A stretch of DNA of 9,671 nucleotides from Verrucomicrobiales bacterium. Its GTDB lineage: Bacteria > Verrucomicrobiota > Verrucomicrobiia > Verrucomicrobiales > Akkermansiaceae. A model generated the notes under the pieces. It saw only the letters and a list, made by a program, of their open reading frames with translations, was not told where the DNA came from and made no database searches. Every line of letters starts with the position of its first letter. Within the stretch, counting starts at the first letter, position 1. The DNA lies in assembly GCA_003527555.1 (NCBI GenBank), contig DPWT01000029.1:1-9671 (forward strand), in the 5' to 3' direction. A program made the translations under genes and the position numbers. Positions 1 to 7,733 of the stretch are shown here, in pieces.

Positions 1-1248
1 TTAACCCAGCAAGTACTTTGCAGCTTGCTCGACGTCTTTGTCGCCACGGCCCGATAGGTTGACAATAATAATCGTGTCACCAGGAAGATCAGGAGCAATT
101 TTAGAAATGTAGGCGATGGCATGTGATGTCTCAAGTGCCGGCAAAATACCTTCGGTCTCAGATAACTCTTTGAAAGCTGCAAGAGCCTCATCATCTGTCG
201 CATATGTGTACTCAGCACGCCCGATATCTTTAAGGTAAGCGTGCTCGGGGCCCACAGCGGCATAATCCAACCCAGCACTCACCGAGTGGGTAAGTTCGAT
301 CTGGCCATCATCATTGGCCAGCAACCAAGTCTTAGAGCCTTGGAGAACTCCAAGCTTTCCTCCTTGGAATCTTGCTGCGTGTCGCTCTGGAATAATCCCA
401 TCCCCCCCTGCTTCAACGCCAATCATACGGACATCCTCGTCTTCAATAAATGGATGGAACAACCCTATAGCATTGGAACCCCCTCCGACGCAAGCGACCA
501 GCATGTCCGGTAATCGTCCTTCCTGCTCCATGATTTGTTCACGTGCTTCGACTCCTATGACGCGGTGGAAATCTCGAACCATCATGGGAAATGGATGCGA
601 TCCTAACGCAGATCCCAAAATATAGTGGGTGTGTCCAACGGAAGAAACCCAATCACGAAGTGCCTCGTTTACAGCCTCTTTCAAAGTGGCCTGTCCACCA
701 GTCACAGCAACAACTTTTGCTCCCAACAACTCCATACGCGCCACATTCAATGCTTGGCGCTCCATATCGACTTGCCCCATGTATACAATACACTCCATGC
801 CAAAACGCGCGCAAACTGTCGCCGTAGCGACGCCATGCTGACCAGCACCAGTTTCTGCGATGATTCTCTTTTTACCCAAACGTTTGGCTAACAAAATCTG
901 GCCAATAGCATTGTTGATTTTGTGAGCACCTGTATGGAGCAAATCTTCACGTTTAAGATAAATTTTAGCGCCACCCAGTTTCTCTGTCCACCTTTCCGCA
1001 AAATAGAGAGGCGTTGGGCGCCCACAATATTGCTTCAACAAGTAATCGAGTTCTTTTTGAAACGCAGGATCGGCCTTTGCTTTTTCATATTCAGCTGCAA
1101 GTACTTGCATCGGATCCATCAGCGTCTCGGGCACAAACATACCACCATAAGTTCCAAAGTGTCCGTGAGAGTCAGGAAGTTGCTTTTTTGTATCAATAGT
1201 AGCCACGCATTTCACTATGCCAGATATCGCCATTTCGCAAGCGATCAT
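1..1248 (-). CDS. trpB: Tryptophan synthase beta chain
   Basis: TrpB is the PLP enzyme that condenses indole with L-serine in the last step of tryptophan synthesis, normally in an alpha2-beta2 complex with TrpA. The frame is complete, with its TAA at the window's first bases. Visible marks are the [13 protein letters not shown] opening (about 32-44), the PLP lysine in HTGAHKINN (K110), the catalytic Glu in ETGAGQHG (E132), the phosphate-binding GGGSNA loop (255-260) and the C-terminal SGRGDKD (399-405). At 415 residues it is slightly long for the family because about 25 N-terminal residues precede the conserved core. The start is therefore uncertain: ATG at 1248 has AAGGGGA almost touching it, and a second ATG at 1233 lies rather far from that tract. 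It starts 5 bases after the upstream stop, so it is probably cotranscribed and translationally coupled with the squalene synthase gene. trpA is not visible; it could lie beyond the left edge. Confidence 0.97.
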   Translation of the reverse strand: MIACEMAISGIVKCVATIDTKKQLPDSHGHFGTYGGMFVPETLMDPMQVLAAEYEKAKADPAFQKELDYLLKQYCGRPTPLYFAERWTEKLGGAKIYLKREDLLHTGAHKINNAIGQILLAKRLGKKRIIAETGAGQHGVATATVCARFGMECIVYMGQVDMERQALNVARMELLGAKVVAVTGGQATLKEAVNEALRDWVSSVGHTHYILGSALGSHPFPMMVRDFHRVIGVEAREQIMEQEGRLPDMLVACVGGGSNAIGLFHPFIEDEDVRMIGVEAGGDGIIPERHAARFQGGKLGVLQGSKTWLLANDDGQIELTHSVSAGLDYAAVGPEHAYLKDIGRAEYTYATDDEALAAFKELSETEGILPALETSHAIAYISKIAPDLPGDTIIIVNLSGRGDKDVEQAAKYLLG

Positions 1249-1253
1249 TCCCC

Positions 1254-2222
1254 TTAAACAATCAGAGCCTCCCAGACACAGCGATAGACTTCGCTGCGTG
1301 GCACCTTAATACCCCGCTCAAGTTGTTGCCAATCCGCCACGTCGAGAAGATCAAGCGTACGCTCACCGATAAGCCCTGGCAGAGCAGTGGCGGCCTTCGC
1401 ACGGCGGCATGATAAAGAGCATGCGTAGTCGTGCCCTTCTTCAAGATAGCTCCTGGCACGAGCACGCCAGCGGGCAGCCTCTGCCATCATTACCGTCTTG
1501 TCGGAAGTATCGACTCCGGGAAGGTAACAACGACCATTTTTTAGATCATTAGGCAAATCACGTAAAATATTAATGAGCTGCAATCCTTTGCCGTAATTGG
1601 CACCCCAGCGGTGTAACCGAGAAGATTCTATACGGGAAAATTTGCCCAAGGATATTTCACCCACATCTGTCCAGAACTCACCGACACAGCCAGCGACGAG
1701 GTAGCAATATTCCTCCAACTCAGCGTCGAGAGTAAAGCGAAAATCATCGCGCAGCTCAAAGCGTTCAATATCTAGTCGTTGTCCACGAAGAATATGCTCC
1801 ATCACCGTGAGAATTGCAGCATGGAGTCGCACACCTATACTTTTCTGGATTCCAGATACTGCCTCATAGTGCTCGGTATTCGCTGGCGCTTCTTGCCCAG
1901 CCAACGAATGAAACCAATCAATGACGCCGGAAATATTTTCCAGTAAGACCCGCTCACCATCGTGGGTTTGATGTGGTACAACCTCGTTTTGAACGCGCTC
2001 TACCCAGCTGGCTGATTCTGCTCCCTTCAGTATATCTGAAAAACCATCCAATAAATTTGCCCGTAGACTTGGATCCAGATCGGCTGTATCGGCGAGCGTA
2101 TCTGAGGCACGCGCTAACAGGTAGCCCAGACTGATCGGCTCACGCATAGCACGGGGCAGCACCCGAATGCTTAGATAGAACGATCTCGAAACGTCTTTGA
2201 GTATTTTTTTACCGACAGACAT
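1254..2222 (-). CDS. Squalene/phytoene synthase family protein, probably squalene synthase
   Basis: This is a head-to-head prenyl diphosphate condensing enzyme, which would join two farnesyl diphosphates to presqualene diphosphate and then squalene or a related C30 product. The 322 residues carry both Mg-diphosphate-binding aspartate motifs: D41-TLA-D45 inside [16 protein letters not shown], and N218-xx-R221-D222-xxx-D226 followed by GRCYLP. The segment [13 protein letters not shown] (172-184) resembles the Y-C-x-x-V-A-G-x-V-G motif of eukaryotic squalene synthases more than the phytoene synthase version. No C-terminal membrane anchor is evident, unlike the eukaryotic enzymes, so it should be soluble or peripheral. 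It starts 2 bases after the ispE stop with no clear Shine-Dalgarno sequence, which suggests translational coupling, and trpB follows 5 bases after its stop. A dehydrosqualene or phytoene synthase role cannot be excluded from motifs alone. The family is secure; the exact product is inferred. Confidence 0.88.
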   Translation of the reverse strand: MSVGKKILKDVSRSFYLSIRVLPRAMREPISLGYLLARASDTLADTADLDPSLRANLLDGFSDILKGAESASWVERVQNEVVPHQTHDGERVLLENISGVIDWFHSLAGQEAPANTEHYEAVSGIQKSIGVRLHAAILTVMEHILRGQRLDIERFELRDDFRFTLDAELEEYCYLVAGCVGEFWTDVGEISLGKFSRIESSRLHRWGANYGKGLQLINILRDLPNDLKNGRCYLPGVDTSDKTVMMAEAARWRARARSYLEEGHDYACSLSCRRAKAATALPGLIGERTLDLLDVADWQQLERGIKVPRSEVYRCVWEALIV

Positions 2223-2224
2223 GA

Positions 2225-3061
2225 TCAGAGGATGGTGGATTTACAGGCCCAGAGGCTCGGATCAAGTTCGGTGTGTGCCCGTTCAATCACGGCATCCGCA
2301 TGTTGATGATCTAAGAACGCAATCATCGTAGATCCTGACCCCGACATCATTGCCGCCTCCACCTTAGGTTGAGCCAGAAGCCAAACCTTCATCTCTGCGA
2401 GAAAACGATGTTTGTAGAAAACAGGTTTTTCGAGATCATTGACAATCTTGCCCCATGGCAAATTTTGCGCTGCATAATCGATACCATCGATAGATTCTGC
2501 ATTGAGACAGTTTTTATAGGCATCCGGCGTCGACACACCAAAACTAGGTTTCATCAAAAGAATCTGTGTTCCAGCCAAGCCTTCAACAGAGATCGGCTCA
2601 ACAAGTTCTCCCCTGCCCCGGATCATACATGACTGCTGGTAAATAAAAAAAGGAACATCGGAACCAATTTCAGCGGCCAAGCGTGCGAGTTTCCCTGATG
2701 AGAAACCAGCGTCCTCAAGGTCGTTTAGCGCCAACAAGGTGGTTGCGGCATCACTACTCCCTCCACCCATACCAGCACCGTGCGGAATTTTTTTTTCTAG
2801 AATAATCCGCCAACTACAAGCCCTGCTCATCTCGCGTTCGAATAAGCGTACGGCACGAGTTATTAAATTTGTCTCATCGAGGGGAATATCATGTGTCTCA
2901 CAACTGAGTGAAAACATGTCACTTTTCTTAAAATGCAGAAGATCACACAAATCAAGCGACGCAATCAAACTTTCGAGCTCATGGAAACCATCAGCACGCT
3001 TACCCAACACATTGAGTGTAAGGTTGATTTTGGCTGGAGCTCTTCTAATTTCTTGATGCAT
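2225..3061 (-). CDS. ispE: 4-diphosphocytidyl-2-C-methyl-D-erythritol kinase
   Basis: IspE is a GHMP-superfamily kinase that phosphorylates the 2-hydroxyl of CDP-methylerythritol with ATP in the cytosolic MEP pathway to IPP and DMAPP. The protein is 278 residues, normal for the family. It begins with APAKINLTLNVLGKRADGFH (8-27), which contains the catalytic lysine K11. The glycine-rich ATP loop is PHGAGMGGGSSDAA (93-106), the catalytic aspartate lies in EIGSDVPFF (D135), and the third GHMP motif is MSGSGS (239-244). No strong ribosome-binding site precedes the ATG; the upstream HAD gene stops 11 bases before it. The squalene synthase gene follows after 2 bases, so a precursor-making step and a precursor-consuming step appear to be expressed together. 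Confidence 0.97.
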   Translation of the reverse strand: MHQEIRRAPAKINLTLNVLGKRADGFHELESLIASLDLCDLLHFKKSDMFSLSCETHDIPLDETNLITRAVRLFEREMSRACSWRIILEKKIPHGAGMGGGSSDAATTLLALNDLEDAGFSSGKLARLAAEIGSDVPFFIYQQSCMIRGRGELVEPISVEGLAGTQILLMKPSFGVSTPDAYKNCLNAESIDGIDYAAQNLPWGKIVNDLEKPVFYKHRFLAEMKVWLLAQPKVEAAMMSGSGSTMIAFLDHQHADAVIERAHTELDPSLWACKSTIL

Positions 3062-3072
3062 GAAAGCACGGG

Positions 3073-3684
3073 CTAAATGACCCGCACTGGTGCTGGCACA
3101 GAAACCACTATCATTCCAGCAGATTGTGCCGCTATGATGCCAGCAGGTGCATCCTCAAGTGCTAGACAACGATCAGGTGCTATCTCCAGTCGCTCTGCAG
3201 TTTCGAGATAAATATCCGGTGCGGGCTTGCCACATTTCACATCGTTTGCTGTCACCACTTCGTCAAAAAGATCACTAAGACCACATATCTGAAGTGTTTT
3301 TTCAGCCACCAGACGCGTGCCGCCGGTAGCAACAGCCATCGGCATCTTGCCACGCTTGCTGCGTGCGAATTCGACTACTTCATCGATAATTACAACCTGA
3401 TCGATATTCTTAAGAAATGCATTACGCTTATCCACAGCCACCTCCTCAGGGTCTAGCTGCAACCCGAACTCACCGTTGAGTTCTGTCACGATATCTTTGG
3501 TCGGCCTTCCTCCCATCGCATAAAATACATCCTCAGCAAATATATGTTGTGCATCTTGTCTTTTAAGCGCTTCACACCATGCAGCGAAATGCGCCGGCAT
3601 GGAATCCACTAACGTTCCGTCTAGATCAAAAATCACGGCATCGTAGCCGTCCTGGGGTATGTTTAGGTCATTAGTATGATTCAT
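3073..3684 (-). CDS. HAD-superfamily hydrolase, beta-phosphoglucomutase/YqaB-like
   Basis: This is a cytosolic HAD phosphotransferase of the subclass with an alpha-helical cap. All four HAD motifs are visible: DxD in VIFDLDGTLVDS (nucleophile D20, acid/base D22), motif II threonine in AVATGG (T120), the lysine in KCGKPAPD (K153), and the acidic pair in ALEDAPAGI (E177, D178). The E-D-A/S form of motif IV, and the general resemblance to E. coli YqaB (a fructose-1-phosphate phosphatase-like protein), place it in the beta-PGM/YqaB group. The substrate cannot be read from sequence; a sugar phosphate is the usual choice. At 203 residues it is a full-length member. It is the first gene of the packed HAD-ispE-squalene synthase-trpB run, about 112 bases after the uridylyltransferase gene. 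The ATG has only a weak GCGGA tract in front of it. Confidence 0.9.
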   Translation of the reverse strand: MNHTNDLNIPQDGYDAVIFDLDGTLVDSMPAHFAAWCEALKRQDAQHIFAEDVFYAMGGRPTKDIVTELNGEFGLQLDPEEVAVDKRNAFLKNIDQVVIIDEVVEFARSKRGKMPMAVATGGTRLVAEKTLQICGLSDLFDEVVTANDVKCGKPAPDIYLETAERLEIAPDRCLALEDAPAGIIAAQSAGMIVVSVPAPVRVI

Positions 3685-3796
3685 TCCGCACGCGATATGG
3701 AGGGTTTTTAGCTAACGAGCAACCCAATAAATGAACCAATCTCCACGACCATAAAAATATCGTTCATTCTTAGACACTTACGCAAGATGATTTCTC

Positions 3797-5200
3797 CTAA
3801 AGCATGATATCTTCATCTTGATATTTACCACCAGCCACCCACTTTGTCTCATCAGCTGTGTTGGTAAAACTTACGTCACCCACGATTTTAACTCCATCCG
3901 CAAAGCGCACCGAACCCCTAATCTTCAAATGCTGGGCTCTGAGCAACGACGGCATGCCAAGCCCCTCAAGACTATCAACCATTTTATAATCATCACTCAG
4001 ATCGATCACAGGAGGTTCGCCGGCACGCTCAGCAACTAGCGCAATACGTCCATCTGGCGTCTGCTCGTAGGCATCAGAGCGTAGCGCAAATAAATCCGAG
4101 GTCGTTTTAACAGGTGCAAATCGTGATCGCGGTACGCAAACCGCACTAGAACCGGGGAATGACTCAATGGCAGCACCCATCGCAATTTCAAGTTGTAACA
4201 CGTTAGGCGACTCTCTGTTGCGTGGATCAACCGTCTTGGAGTTCTTAATCATCGGCAAAGGAAGCGCTCCGCTTGCTTTTTCTAACAATACTTTAAGAAC
4301 ATCCAATCGTATCCATAAACTATTCGTATTAAAGTATCGATGACGATTAATATTTTGAAAATCCTCCAGATCTTCATCGGCACACTGAGCAACTTCGCGC
4401 AACAGCATCTGCCCATCCAGATTTCTAACTGCAAGATGCCCACCCTTTTTATCAGCCTCGGTTCTGCGCGTCGCCTCCATGAGGAAAGGCAGGTCACTAT
4501 CTGCGAAATAGCGAAGCAATCCAGCGTCAAGAACCGCACCCAAGTTGTCGGAGTTAGAGACAAAAGCATACTTCACTCCATCGGCAAGCAACGCATCAAG
4601 CCATCCACTTCCAGCAAGTGCAGCATACAAGTCGCCATGCCCCGGCGGACACCACTCGTGGTTTTGATCTTTTTCCCACTCAACTGGAAGCATCGTTTCC
4701 GCATCGATCTTGGGCACTTGGTTTTGCATCAGTTCGATATTTTCAGCACCCGAAAGATTCTGATCTTTATAAGATTCCATATGCTCAAGCGTGTCCTCCG
4801 AGGTGCTGAAGCTGTTCATGAGCAGAAAGCGCACCATCCCGCCCGTTTGTCCACGTAGATGGAGAATCTGATTGGCTATGATATCCAGAAAAGTCGTGCC
4901 ACCTTTTACTGGTAAAAGGCTCTTTGCCTTCTGCAAACCCATGCTAGTGCCTAAGCCACCATTAAGCTTAATAACTACGGTCTTGGCCAGCAACTCAGGA
5001 GAGAAATCCTCATCCGCAGCTGCCACATCGGCAAAATCAGGTAAACTTTCACATGGCTTTATGCTGTCTTCTGCAATCATGCCATTCTCATCACGCTCAA
5101 GCGCATGATAGTTTTGTTCAAACGCTCGAATAGCAGCCTCATTCACACCTGCTGCTTCCATTTTATTTCGAAAAAAGATAAATTCACTCATGCTAGACAT
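3797..5200 (-). CDS. UTP--glucose-1-phosphate uridylyltransferase, eukaryotic (UDPGP) type
   Basis: The enzyme makes UDP-glucose from UTP and glucose-1-phosphate for glycan, polysaccharide or glycogen-related synthesis. It belongs to the large UDPGP family typical of eukaryotic UGP, not the short bacterial GalU family. At 467 residues it has the eukaryotic length. The nucleotide-binding loop is LNGGLGTSMGLQKAKSLLPV (79-98), with the downstream lysine K91. Other family marks are LLMNSFSTSEDT (126-137), the substrate-binding PPGHGDLYAAL (185-195), the central VSNSDNLGA (214-222), FNTNSLWI (290-297) and VPRSRFAPVKTTSDL (356-370). The C-terminal part (about 420-460) fits the left-handed beta-helix found in the family. 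The start at 5200 is supported by a GGAG tract 8 bases upstream, one of the few good ribosome-binding sites here. A UDP-N-acetylhexosamine specificity is a less likely alternative. Confidence 0.92.
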   Translation of the reverse strand: MSSMSEFIFFRNKMEAAGVNEAAIRAFEQNYHALERDENGMIAEDSIKPCESLPDFADVAAADEDFSPELLAKTVVIKLNGGLGTSMGLQKAKSLLPVKGGTTFLDIIANQILHLRGQTGGMVRFLLMNSFSTSEDTLEHMESYKDQNLSGAENIELMQNQVPKIDAETMLPVEWEKDQNHEWCPPGHGDLYAALAGSGWLDALLADGVKYAFVSNSDNLGAVLDAGLLRYFADSDLPFLMEATRRTEADKKGGHLAVRNLDGQMLLREVAQCADEDLEDFQNINRHRYFNTNSLWIRLDVLKVLLEKASGALPLPMIKNSKTVDPRNRESPNVLQLEIAMGAAIESFPGSSAVCVPRSRFAPVKTTSDLFALRSDAYEQTPDGRIALVAERAGEPPVIDLSDDYKMVDSLEGLGMPSLLRAQHLKIRGSVRFADGVKIVGDVSFTNTADETKWVAGGKYQDEDIML

Positions 5201-5251
5201 AACGGCATCTCCGTAGCCGTGGGCTACCTTAAATGAGTATTACGATCAACC

Positions 5252-5719
5252 TCAAACCACAACCGTCGTTGACTCAAGCAATCCGACAATTTTTTCAAGA
5301 CCATCGCGATCCACTCCATCAAATGACGATTCTTCCGTCGAATCTACATCCAAAACCGCCACCACATTACCCGCAACATCCATGACAGGCACCACAATTT
5401 CACTCTGTGAGCGTGGGTCACAAGCAATGTGACCAGGGAAATCATGCACGTTATCAACAATCATCGTCTTCACCTCAGATGCCGCCGCTCCACATACTCC
5501 GCGGTTTAGCCCGATTCGCAGGCACCCAAGTGTTCCTTGGTATGGCCCAATCACCAGCTCACCATCGAGCATCCTATAAAAACCCACCCAATAAAAGTGA
5601 GAAAACCCCTGAGCCAGTAGTGATGCAATGGTAGCCATCGCCGCAATACTGTCATTTTCACCGTCCAGTACGGCATGGGATTTCTCGAAGACCTGCTGGT
5701 AACGCATCTTTTTTTCCAT
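5252..5719 (-). CDS. GAF-domain free methionine-(R)-sulfoxide reductase
   Basis: This is a small cytosolic single-GAF-domain enzyme of the fRMsr/YebR family, which reduces free methionine-R-sulfoxide using cysteine chemistry and thioredoxin. Counting from the GTG at 5728 (158 residues), the family signature runs through WVGFY (47-51), IGPYQGTLGC (60-69), RGVCGAA (76-82), DVHDFPGHIACD-like residues (92-104), SEIVVPV (109-115) and LDVDS (126-130). All three cysteines important in E. coli YebR are present (C69, C79, C103), so it should be active and is not merely a GAF sensor. Start choice is open: GTG at 5728, ATG at 5719 (used here) or ATG at 5707, which has a GGA tract 8 bases upstream. The gene is the first leftward gene beside the divergent intergenic region, and the uridylyltransferase gene begins about 51 bases downstream. 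Confidence 0.93.
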   Translation of the reverse strand: MEKKMRYQQVFEKSHAVLDGENDSIAAMATIASLLAQGFSHFYWVGFYRMLDGELVIGPYQGTLGCLRIGLNRGVCGAAASEVKTMIVDNVHDFPGHIACDPRSQSEIVVPVMDVAGNVVAVLDVDSTEESSFDGVDRDGLEKIVGLLESTTVVV

Positions 5720-5728
5720 CGATGTCAC

Positions 5729-5837
5729 GACGAATACGTGCCGGAATCATCACAAGATCACCAGATCAAAGAAACAAATTTTTGCATATTACAGAATTTA
5801 CCATTTTCAAACTCGCAGAGTCCACTAAGTTGAATTC
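5729..5837. promoter_or_regulatory. Divergent intergenic region between fRMsr and dnaX genes
   Basis: This stretch is visibly more AT-rich than its flanks and should carry the promoters for both outward-facing transcription units. On the minus strand, TTGAAA (5805-5810) lies 16 bases from TATGCA (5783-5788), a weak possible -35/-10 pair. On the plus strand, TATTAC (5787-5792) is a possible -10 with no good -35 partner. No operator palindrome or riboswitch was recognised. The location supports promoter function; the specific boxes are guesses. Confidence 0.4.
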
Positions 5838-7346
5838 GTGAGCTACCAGGTCTTTGCCAGAAAATACCGCCCAAGAACATTCACCGACGTACTTGGGCAG
5901 GATCATGTGATTTCCACTTTACGCAATGCGATTAATCGTAATCGCCTCGCACATGCTTGGCTATTCGTAGGACCTCGTGGCACCGGCAAAACGACCACCG
6001 CGCGTATCCTAGCCAAGGCCCTTAATTGCCCAGGTGGCCCCAATGCTGAGTTTGATCCCGACGACCCTATCTGCGTAGAAATTGGCGAGGGCACTTCCCT
6101 TGATGTCATCGAAATCGACGGGGCGTCTAACAACTCCGTCGATAACATACGTGATATCCGTGAGAACGTTCAGTTCACACCAAGCCAAGGGAAATTCAAA
6201 ATTTACTACATTGACGAGGTTCACATGCTATCTAATGCGGCATTCAACGCCCTGCTGAAAACACTCGAGGAGCCACCCGAACACGTGAAATTCATCTTTG
6301 CCACCACTGAACCCAACAAGATTCTACCCACTATTATTTCGCGCTGCCAAAGATTCGACCTACGCCCCATCCCCACAAGCACGATCGCTAAACATCTGCA
6401 GTTCATTGCAACCGATGAGGGTGTCAAACTCGACGATCCAGCTGCGTGGGCTATCGCTAAGGGTGCAGACGGCGGCATGCGTGATGCACAATCGATGCTC
6501 GACCAGTTAGTAGCATTCTGCGGAGATGAAATAACTGAAAAAAATGTCCTGGAAATCTTTGGCTTCACCTCACGAGAAACTGTTGCCAACCTAGCTACTC
6601 ATATTGTTGGTAAAGATAGCCCAAGTGCACTGGGATTAATCCACAGCGAGGCAAATAACGGCAAGGAACTATCCCAGTTACTTGGCGAGTTGATCGGCTG
6701 TCTGCGGGCGCTACTAGTCACACGTATTGACTCCGCTGCCAGCAACGAAGGTTTTCCTGCCGAACTTTGGGACCCACTCGTTTTATTATCAAAGGACATC
6801 CAGACCGATCGCATCCTGGCACTCATCGATGTGCTCGCTGAATCCGAGGGCAAGATGAAATGGGCTGCCAACAAACGCCTGCACATGGAAATAGGTACTA
6901 TAAAAGCTATTCAGTCGCTCAACGACGCGCGCATCAGCGATGTCATTAAAGCACTCGCTGGCTCCGGACCCATTAATCAGCAAACACCCTCTAATCCCGA
7001 AATACCCTCTACAACGAGCGACTCACCCACACCGAGCGCAAGTGGCTCTGCGCCCTCGCCCGAAGCGCCCAGCCCTAATACCCCCAAACCAGAAACTCCC
7101 AAACCAGAAACCACCAGTTCATCTGCTCCAAAACCCGAACCTTCTCACAAAAAGGGCCTCGATGCACTCATCGATGACGCACCTGAGGAGCCCGCTGTTT
7201 CAGAATCTTTACCTATACCCAACCCTGAACCAGATACAAAGGAACCGGAACCAAAGACAGAAACTAACTCCAGTGACGATTCCTTCTATGAGGATCCGCT
7301 CATTCAAAAAGCCTTAGATGTTTTCAAGGGCACCCTAAAAAAGTAA
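5838..7346 (+). CDS. dnaX: DNA polymerase III subunit tau (clamp-loader ATPase)
   Basis: DnaX is the motor subunit of the clamp loader that opens the beta clamp and tethers polymerase III. Residues 1-20 (SYQVFARKYRPRTFTDVLGQ) are canonical. The Walker A motif is GPRGTGKT (45-52), Walker B/DExH is IDEVHML (125-131), sensor 1 lies in FIFATTEPN, and the SRC arginine finger is R169. The zinc knuckle between Walker A and B is reduced: only C64 and C79 remain. After domain III (to about residue 370) comes a Pro/Ser/Glu-rich linker, with KPET repeats at about 417-425, and then a short helix-forming end DPLIQKALDVFKGTL (486-500). This replaces the long tau domains IV-V of E. coli. The start is GTG with no obvious Shine-Dalgarno sequence; it fits the family's usual N-terminus exactly. 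An A-AAA-AAG heptamer directly precedes the stop. Confidence 0.97.
   Translation: MSYQVFARKYRPRTFTDVLGQDHVISTLRNAINRNRLAHAWLFVGPRGTGKTTTARILAKALNCPGGPNAEFDPDDPICVEIGEGTSLDVIEIDGASNNSVDNIRDIRENVQFTPSQGKFKIYYIDEVHMLSNAAFNALLKTLEEPPEHVKFIFATTEPNKILPTIISRCQRFDLRPIPTSTIAKHLQFIATDEGVKLDDPAAWAIAKGADGGMRDAQSMLDQLVAFCGDEITEKNVLEIFGFTSRETVANLATHIVGKDSPSALGLIHSEANNGKELSQLLGELIGCLRALLVTRIDSAASNEGFPAELWDPLVLLSKDIQTDRILALIDVLAESEGKMKWAANKRLHMEIGTIKAIQSLNDARISDVIKALAGSGPINQQTPSNPEIPSTTSDSPTPSASGSAPSPEAPSPNTPKPETPKPETTSSSAPKPEPSHKKGLDALIDDAPEEPAVSESLPIPNPEPDTKEPEPKTETNSSDDSFYEDPLIQKALDVFKGTLKK
7083..7112 (+). repeat. 15-bp tandem direct repeat in the dnaX linker
   Basis: Two adjacent 15-base units (cccaaaccagaaact and cccaaaccagaaacc) differ at one base and encode P-K-P-E-T twice at DnaX residues 416-425. 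A degenerate third copy (A-P-K-P-E-P) follows after a short serine-rich gap. The repeat lies in the disordered proline-rich linker, where in-frame copy-number change would be tolerated. Confidence 0.75.
7337..7343 (+). other. Possible -1 frameshift heptamer (A AAA AAG) at the dnaX terminus
   Basis: The codons CTA AAA AAG TAA place the heptamer A-AAA-AAG in the correct phase for tandem -1 slippage, the same heptamer E. coli dnaX uses to make gamma. AAGGG (7326-7330) lies 6 bases upstream and could pair with 16S rRNA as a stimulator. No convincing downstream hairpin was seen. A -1 shift would bypass TAA and add 49 codons, ending at the TAA at 7490-7492 inside ybaB. It could equally be a chance Lys-Lys-stop ending. 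Confidence 0.3.
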
Positions 7347-7412
7347 GCACCAAGCTCAAATCACTAAATAACAAACACTCATTAGTCACCTCACGACATT
7401 TATTATTCAATT

Positions 7413-7718
7413 ATGGACATTCAAAAACTCATGAAACAGGCCCAGGAAATGCAAGCTGGGATGCAAAAAACACAGGAAGAACTCTCTGCTAAAACAGTCG
7501 AGGCGAACGTGGGCGGCGGCAAGGTCAGCGTGATTGCTAATGGCTCCGGGGAGGTGCAATCCATTACCATCGACCCCTCTGTCGTTGATCCTGAGGACGT
7601 CGAATTCCTGCAAGACCTAGTGCTTTCAGGCGTGCAAGAGGCCATTGCCAAAGGCAAAGAAATGGCCACAACAGAAATGTCTAAACTCACCGGTGGGCTG
7701 GGAATTCCCGGAATGTAA
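7413..7718 (+). CDS. YbaB/EbfC-family nucleoid-associated protein
   Basis: This is a small DNA-binding protein that forms a tweezer-like dimer on DNA and is thought to act in nucleoid organisation or in recombination and repair with RecR. The 101 residues show the family pattern: an N-terminal helix beginning MDIQKLMKQAQEMQ with continuing heptad-like Q/E/K-rich sequence (1-27), the glycine-rich strand region NVGGGKVSVIANGSGEV (32-48), ITIDPSVVDPEDVEFLQDLV (51-70), and a second helix ending in LTGGLGIPGM (92-101). It follows dnaX by 66 AT-rich bases, the standard bacterial order, although recR is not next. No clear ribosome-binding site precedes the ATG. The family is certain; the molecular role is known only from homologs. 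Confidence 0.95.
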   Translation: MDIQKLMKQAQEMQAGMQKTQEELSAKTVEANVGGGKVSVIANGSGEVQSITIDPSVVDPEDVEFLQDLVLSGVQEAIAKGKEMATTEMSKLTGGLGIPGM

Positions 7719-7733
7719 CCACTCATTTCACTG

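Noticed and set aside
3702..3725. Inverted repeat GGGTT/AACCC in the gap between the uridylyltransferase and HAD genes
   Set aside because: The stem is only 5 bp with a 14-base loop and no proper U-tract in the transcribed direction, so it cannot be called a terminator.
3708..3752. 14-codon minus-strand ORF (M-V-V-E-I-G-S-F-I-G-L-L-V-S) just upstream of the HAD gene
   Set aside because: It is too short, has no ribosome-binding site, and has no attenuator-like codon bias or clear paired hairpins.
3685..3796. Intergenic gap of 112 bases, examined for a riboswitch, small RNA or promoter
   Set aside because: No conserved aptamer pattern, strong hairpin or convincing -35/-10 pair could be seen by eye.
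4340..4858. Long open frame (172 codons) on the plus strand opposite the uridylyltransferase gene
   Set aside because: It lies wholly antisense to a strongly conserved gene and its translation shows no recognisable motif; it is a coding shadow.
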